From: Nonomuraea sp. PA05
GTDB lineage: Bacteria > Actinomycetota > Actinomycetes > Streptosporangiales > Streptosporangiaceae
DNA length: 64,000 bases
Direction of reading: 5' to 3'
Assembly: GCF_008086045.1 (NCBI RefSeq)
Contig: NZ_VSEY01000010.1
Coordinates: 124,001 to 188,000 of the forward strand
Position numbers and translations under genes: made by a program. The notes below the pieces were generated by a model. It did no database searches, had not been told where the DNA came from, and saw nothing but the letters and a program-made list of their open reading frames with translations. Positions within the stretch are counted from its first letter, which is position 1; each line of letters opens with the position of its first letter. Positions 59,601-64,000 of the stretch are shown here, piece by piece.

Positions 59601-61601
59601 GCGGCGTATCACGTGGATCAGGTACTCCTTCCTGTCGAGGGGGTTGTGGTCGGTGCGCGGGCGTTCGGGGATCGGGCCGCGTACGGGCTCGTACCGGTAG
59701 AAGTCGTACTCCAGCACGCCCTCACCCCGGGTCAGCCCCGGCAGCCGCTGCTCCAGCTCGTGCACCCGGGCCGCCGGGATCTCCCCCTCGACCACGGACG
59801 ACGGCCCGGTGCGCGGGGTCGCGCCGAGCCCGGCCAGCACGGGCAGCACCGGGCCCAGCGCTTCGGGCGGCAGCTCCAGGCGGAAGCGGTGCAGCGGCTC
59901 GTACACGGTGGTGCCCGCCTGCCGCAGCGCGTCCATCAGCACGAGCGGGACCAAGTTGCGGAAGTCGCCGGCGGTGCTCGACATGCTCTTGTCGAAGCCG
60001 CCGTGGGCGCTGCTCTGCCGGGCGTAGTAGCCCGAACGGGTCAGCGTGACCACGCAGTCCACGACCTCCCAGCCGTGCAGGCCCTGCCTGAGCGTCTCGT
60101 GCACGGTCTCCTCGATCGTGCGCATGAACGCGTACGGCAGCGACCCCAGCTCCACCTCCAGCCGGAACCGCACCCCGCTGCCGACCGGCCCCGGCTCGAC
60201 GCGCAGGCCGACGGTGGCGAGGAACGGGTTGGGGGGCACGGCGATCACCTCGGCGGCGGCGCCGGTGCCGGAGGGGCGCTCGACGCAGATCGTGGTGGTC
60301 TCCCGGAAGGTGACGTCGAGGCCGAAGTCGGTGGCCAGGGTCGCCTGGATGACCTCCTTCTGCACCTCGCCGTAGAGGGAGACCGACACCTCCTGGCGCA
60401 GGTCGTCCTGGCGCAGATCGATCAGCGGGTCCTGCTCGGCGAGCTGGGTGAGCGCCAGGAGCAGCGCTCCCCTGTCTGCGGGGCGGCGCGGGACCACGAC
60501 GGTCTCCAAGGTCGGCGGCGCGAAATGCGACTCCACCGCCTTCGGCGCGTGGCCGGCGACGGTGGGCGGTTCCGCGGCCGTCGGCTCGTGGCCGACCGTG
60601 TCGCCGATGCGGACGTCGGTCAGGCCCCACAGGCGGGCGATGCGGCCCGCCGCCACCTCCGGCCGCCGCGCAGACGCGCCGCCGTCGAAGACGCCGATCG
60701 CCGTGACCTTGCCCGCCCGGCCGTCGCCGAAGCTCAGCCGGTCGCGGGTGCGCAGCGTGCCGCCGAACATGCGCACGTACGCGATCTTCTCCCCCGCCGG
60801 CCCGCGCTCGACCTTGAAGACGCTCCCCGACACCGGCCCCGCGGGGTCGCCCTGGGCGGCGGGCAGCAGCTCCTCGATGCCCGCCATCAGCGCCGGCACC
60901 CCCGTGCCCGTGATGGCCGAGCCGAAGAACACCGGATGCGCCAGCGCCCGCCCGGTCTGGGTGACCAGCTCGGCGCGCAGCCTCGGGTAGGTGAGCGAGG
61001 TCTCGTCGGCCACGTACGCGGCCAGCACCGCGTCCTCCTGAGCGGCGAGCACGTCCACCAGGCTCGTCGCGAAGGCCGCCTGGCCGTCGAACGGGGTGAA
61101 GGCGGCGGCGGGCGTGCCGAGGCCGGTGGCCGCGCCCATGGCGACCGCCCCCGGCGACAGCTTGGCGGCGATCTCGCGCAGCACGCCGTCGTACCGGGCG
61201 CCCCGCCGGTCGATCTTGTTGACGAAGATGAGCGTGGGCAGGCCGAGGCGGCGCAGCGTGCGCATGAGCACGCGGGTCTGCGCCTGCACGCCCTCCACCG
61301 CGGAGACCACCAGCACGGCGCCGTCGAGCACGTTGAGCACCCGCTCCACCTCGGCGATGAAGTCGGGGTGGCCCGGTGTGTCGATCAGGTTGACCGTGGT
61401 GTCGCCGACGGGGAACGAGACGACCGCGGACTTGATGGTGATGCCGCGCCGCCGTTCCAGGTCCAGCGAGTCGGTCTGGGTGTTGCCCGCGTCGACGCTG
61501 CCGACCTCGTCGATCACTCCGGCGGCGTGCAGCAGCCGCTCGGTCAGGCTGGTCTTACCGGCGTCCACATGCGCCAGGATCCCCAAGTTGAGCATTCGCA
61601 C
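59595..61601 (-). CDS. Tet(M)/OtrA-type tetracycline resistance ribosomal protection GTPase
   Basis: The 668-residue translation factor-like GTPase has G1 AHVDAGKTS, G2 RGITIKSA, G3 DTPGHPDF and G4 NKID, followed by EF-G-like domains II to V. The C-terminal segment SSTAGDFRNLVPLVL and the ending DFYRYEPV match ribosomal protection proteins rather than EF-G, whose domain IV is longer. It should remove tetracyclines from the ribosome; resistance itself is not proven. Start GTG 61601, with ATG 61595 alternative. Divergent to the APC permease gene. Confidence 0.88.
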   Translation of the reverse strand: MRMLNLGILAHVDAGKTSLTERLLHAAGVIDEVGSVDAGNTQTDSLDLERRRGITIKSAVVSFPVGDTTVNLIDTPGHPDFIAEVERVLNVLDGAVLVVSAVEGVQAQTRVLMRTLRRLGLPTLIFVNKIDRRGARYDGVLREIAAKLSPGAVAMGAATGLGTPAAAFTPFDGQAAFATSLVDVLAAQEDAVLAAYVADETSLTYPRLRAELVTQTGRALAHPVFFGSAITGTGVPALMAGIEELLPAAQGDPAGPVSGSVFKVERGPAGEKIAYVRMFGGTLRTRDRLSFGDGRAGKVTAIGVFDGGASARRPEVAAGRIARLWGLTDVRIGDTVGHEPTAAEPPTVAGHAPKAVESHFAPPTLETVVVPRRPADRGALLLALTQLAEQDPLIDLRQDDLRQEVSVSLYGEVQKEVIQATLATDFGLDVTFRETTTICVERPSGTGAAAEVIAVPPNPFLATVGLRVEPGPVGSGVRFRLEVELGSLPYAFMRTIEETVHETLRQGLHGWEVVDCVVTLTRSGYYARQSSAHGGFDKSMSSTAGDFRNLVPLVLMDALRQAGTTVYEPLHRFRLELPPEALGPVLPVLAGLGATPRTGPSSVVEGEIPAARVHELEQRLPGLTRGEGVLEYDFYRYEPVRGPIPERPRTDHNPLDRKEYLIHVIRRV

Positions 61602-61784
61602 CGAACGTCATGTCCTCTGATTGGCTGACTCCTTCTTCCTCGTGGGACACGACAGTTGCCCGCATCTCGGTGCTCCTTCGGCTCGTCCTGGATTCGCCGA
61701 CAGGACACCAGAGCCGCTCCCGGCGTAGCAACTCATTTACCCGGCGCTAAGGTGATACACCGTTCACGACGAGAGGATGATCCG

Positions 61785-63767
61785 GTGGACGGTAGCGGCG
61801 GGCTGGCCGTGCCCGAAGTGGTCGAGACTCCGGGCAGGACGGCACTGCCCGCCAACGGCCTGCTGCGCTGGCTGCTCAAGCATCGGGTGCAGCCGGTCGG
61901 CCCCGAGACGGCGGAGGGGCACGCCCCGCCCCAGGCGTGGTGGAAGGTCATGTGCCTGACGGGCGTCGACTACTTCTCCACCCTGGCCTACCTGCCCGCG
62001 ATCGCCGCGACGGCGGCCGGCGCGCTGTCGCCGCTGGCGACCATGCTGATCGTGGCGCTGACGCTGCTGGGCATGCTGCCGATGTACCGGCGGGTGGCCA
62101 AGGAGAGCCCCCACGGGCAGGGCTCGGTGGCCATGCTGGAGCGGCTGCTGCCGTTCTGGCAGGGCAAGCTGTTCGTGCTGGTGCTGCTCGGGTTCGTGGC
62201 CACGTCCTGGATCATCACGATCACCCTGTCGGCGGCCGACGCCTCCGTGCACGTCGTGGAGAACCCGTTCTTCCCGAGCTTCCTGCACGGCCACGAGGTC
62301 ATCCTGACCGTGGTGCTGCTGCTGGTCCTGGGCGGGGTGTTCCTGCTCGGCTTCACCGAGGCGGTCGGCGTCGCCATCCCGCTGGTGGCGATCTTCCTCG
62401 GGCTCAACGCCGTGGTCGTCGCCGTGGGCCTCACCGAGGTGTTCACCTCGCCCGGCGCGCTCGCCGCCTGGACCGACGCGTTGTTCGAGGCGCGCGGCGG
62501 GTTCGGCGGCATCATCGGCCCCGCCATTCTGGCCTTCCCACTGCTGGTGCTGGGCCTGTCCGGGTTCGAGACAGGCGTCAGCATGATGCCGCTGGTCGAG
62601 GCCAAGGGTGCGACCTCCGAGGAGCGGCTGGCCTCGCGCATCCGCAACACCCGCAAGCTGCTGACCGTCGCCGCGCTCATCATGAGCGTCTACCTCATCG
62701 CGACCAGCTTCGTCACGACCGTGCTCATTCCCGCCGAGGAGTTCGAGCCGGGCGGCGAAGCCAACGGCAGGGCGCTGGCGTACCTCGCGCACGAGCAGCT
62801 CGGCGACATGTTCGGCACGGTGTACGACATCAGCACCATCCTCATCCTGTGGTTCGCCGGCGCCTCCGCGATGGCCGGGCTGATCAACATCGTGCCGCGT
62901 TACCTGCCCGGTTACGGCATGGCGCCCGACTGGGGCCGCGCCGTGCGTCCCGTCGTGCTGGTCTACACGCTCGTCTGCGTCGTCCTGACGATCGCCTTCG
63001 ACGCCGACGTGGACGCCCAGGCCGGCGCGTACGCGACCGGCATCCTGGCCATGATGGTCTCCGGCGCCGTCGCGGTGACCATCTCCGCCGTCCGCAACCG
63101 GCAGCGCAGGGCCGTCGCCGGGTTCACGGTGCTGACGCTCGTGCTCCTCTACGCGCTGGTGGAGAACATCAGGGAGAAGCCCGACGGCATCGCCATCTCC
63201 GCCGCCTTCATCCTCGGCATCATCGTCATCTCGCTCATCTCACGGGTCTCGCGGACGACGGAGCTGCGGGCCGACAGGATCGAGTTCGACGAGGCCGCCC
63301 GGCGGTTCGTGACCGACTCCCTGGACCACGACGGGCAGCTCAACCTGATCGCCAACCGCCGCCAGCACGGCGACAAGGCCGAGTACGACGGCAAGGAGTC
63401 CGAGCAGCGCGGCATGAACCCGGTGCCGGGCCGGGCCGACGTGCTGTTCCTGGAGGTCGACGTCATCGACCCGTCGGAGTTCAGCAACGTGCTGCGGGTG
63501 CGCGGCGTGCAGGTGGACGGGCACCGCGTGCTGCGCGCGGAGAGCCCCGCCGCGCCGAACGCCATCGCCGCCGTCCTGCTCGCGCTGCGCGACGCCACCG
63601 GGGTGCGGCCGCACTGCTACTTCGAGTGGGCGGAGGGCGCGCCGCTGATGCACATGTTCCGCTACCTGATCCTGGGACGCGGTGACACGGCTCCGGTCGT
63701 ACGGGAGATCGTCCGGGCCGCGGAGCCGGACCCGGCCCGCCGTCCCGGCATCCACGTGGGCGGCTGA
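61785..63767 (+). CDS. APC-superfamily amino acid permease with C-terminal soluble domain
   Basis: The 660-residue transporter has about twelve membrane helices (about 60-500), with VDYFSTLAYLPAI at helix 1 and GLSGFETGVSMMPLVEAKG at the helix 6 unwound region, followed by a soluble C-terminal domain of about 160 residues after VSRTTELRADRIEFDEAARRF. Substrate is unknown. GTG 61785 follows a GAGAGGATGA ribosome site; an upstream extension to 61656 is not supported by composition. It is divergent from the ribosomal protection gene, with 183 bp between. Confidence 0.82.
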   Translation: MDGSGGLAVPEVVETPGRTALPANGLLRWLLKHRVQPVGPETAEGHAPPQAWWKVMCLTGVDYFSTLAYLPAIAATAAGALSPLATMLIVALTLLGMLPMYRRVAKESPHGQGSVAMLERLLPFWQGKLFVLVLLGFVATSWIITITLSAADASVHVVENPFFPSFLHGHEVILTVVLLLVLGGVFLLGFTEAVGVAIPLVAIFLGLNAVVVAVGLTEVFTSPGALAAWTDALFEARGGFGGIIGPAILAFPLLVLGLSGFETGVSMMPLVEAKGATSEERLASRIRNTRKLLTVAALIMSVYLIATSFVTTVLIPAEEFEPGGEANGRALAYLAHEQLGDMFGTVYDISTILILWFAGASAMAGLINIVPRYLPGYGMAPDWGRAVRPVVLVYTLVCVVLTIAFDADVDAQAGAYATGILAMMVSGAVAVTISAVRNRQRRAVAGFTVLTLVLLYALVENIREKPDGIAISAAFILGIIVISLISRVSRTTELRADRIEFDEAARRFVTDSLDHDGQLNLIANRRQHGDKAEYDGKESEQRGMNPVPGRADVLFLEVDVIDPSEFSNVLRVRGVQVDGHRVLRAESPAAPNAIAAVLLALRDATGVRPHCYFEWAEGAPLMHMFRYLILGRGDTAPVVREIVRAAEPDPARRPGIHVGG

Positions 63768-63811
63768 TCAGAGCCCGTCGCAGGCGGCCGCGCCTTCGCA
63801 TGAGCTACGAT

Positions 63812-63840
63812 TTGGACAGTTGCCCAAGTCGATTGCCCAA
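63812..63840. promoter_or_regulatory. TTGGRCAnnTGYCCAA dyad and half-site before a TetR gene
   Basis: TTGGACAGTTGCCCAA (63812-63827) is an imperfect 16-bp dyad, and TTGCCCAA recurs at 63833-63840. The distance to the ATG at 63850 is 9 bp, so a bound repressor would block the gene's own expression. Confidence 0.6.
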
Positions 63841-63849
63841 GAGGAGAAC

Positions 63850-64000
63850 ATGGCCCACCTCTCCGCCGAACGCGGCAAGGCCACCCGCCGGCGGTTGCTC
63901 GACGCGGCCGTCGCCCTCGTCCCCGAGGTCGGCTGGGGCGGCGTCACCACCCGCCTCGTCGCCGAACGGGCCGGGGTGGCGCCGGGCGTGGTCCACTACC
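63850..64000 (+). CDS. TetR-family transcriptional regulator, partial
   Basis: Only the first 50 residues lie inside the window. They begin MAHLSAERGKATRRRLLDAA and contain the TetR HTH, TTRLVAERAGVAPGVVHY. GAGGAG precedes the ATG by 5 nt. The gene continues past the right edge. Its operator-like dyad upstream implies autorepression; the target is not visible. Confidence 0.85.
   Translation, partial: MAHLSAERGKATRRRLLDAAVALVPEVGWGGVTTRLVAERAGVAPGVVHY

Overview
The window is 64 kb of very GC-rich chromosome with GTG and TTG starts, short intergenic gaps, Tat and Sec exported hydrolases, and many TetR, LuxR/LAL, PaaX and Lrp regulators. This fits a filamentous actinomycete. The polyester hydrolase closely resembles Thermobifida cutinases, which suggests a Streptosporangiales-like host such as Nonomuraea or a relative; that placement is inference. 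Both ends are cut inside genes.

Layout. 1-7.7 kb: a MetE-like protein, an acyl-CoA ligase and a PaaX regulator run leftward, divergent from a complete branched-chain-type ABC importer (livKGFHM); together they look like an uptake-and-activation module for an unidentified acid. 7.7-11.6 kb: a giant LuxR/LAL regulator and a secreted PETase-type cutinase, each preceded by the same 14-bp palindrome. 11.6-19.7 kb: small regulator/enzyme pairs (AhpD-like/XRE, GNAT, AlkD-like, TetR, methyltransferase, MFS/TetR) and an LPLTG-anchored DUF11 surface protein. 19.7-25.1 kb: an Lrp regulator divergent from a fused indolepyruvate ferredoxin oxidoreductase and an acyl-CoA dehydrogenase, with two minisatellites.

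25.1-33.8 kb is a visibly lower-GC accessory island. It holds a translationally coupled nucleotidyltransferase/DUF262 pair, a small membrane protein, a secreted HNH nuclease, an EACC1-like protein directly abutting a caspase-like peptidase, a polytopic membrane protein and decayed sequence. 33.8-38.7 kb returns to ordinary genes: adenylate kinase, C39-type peptidase, LysR and two SDR/epimerases. 38.8-43.3 kb is a 1496-residue caspase-STAND-TM-WD40 protein, so two caspase conflict-type systems lie within 8 kb of each other.

43.3-57.5 kb is a plant cell-wall degradation locus: GH43 xylosidase, GH10 xylanase with several CBMs, a pectinesterase-pectate lyase fusion, a large alpha/alpha-barrel hydrolase with discoidin domains and a second GH43, with candidate LacI-type operators and an HTH-less ATPase regulator inside it. 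57.8-64 kb carries two tandem exported intradiol-dioxygenase-like proteins, a Tet(M)/OtrA-type ribosomal protection GTPase, an APC permease and the start of a TetR gene.

The most interesting candidates are the EACC1-caspase pair with an apparently leaderless palindromic promoter, the NTase-DUF262 module, and the shared operator linking the LAL regulator to the polyester hydrolase. No tRNA, rRNA, CRISPR array or intact insertion sequence was seen.
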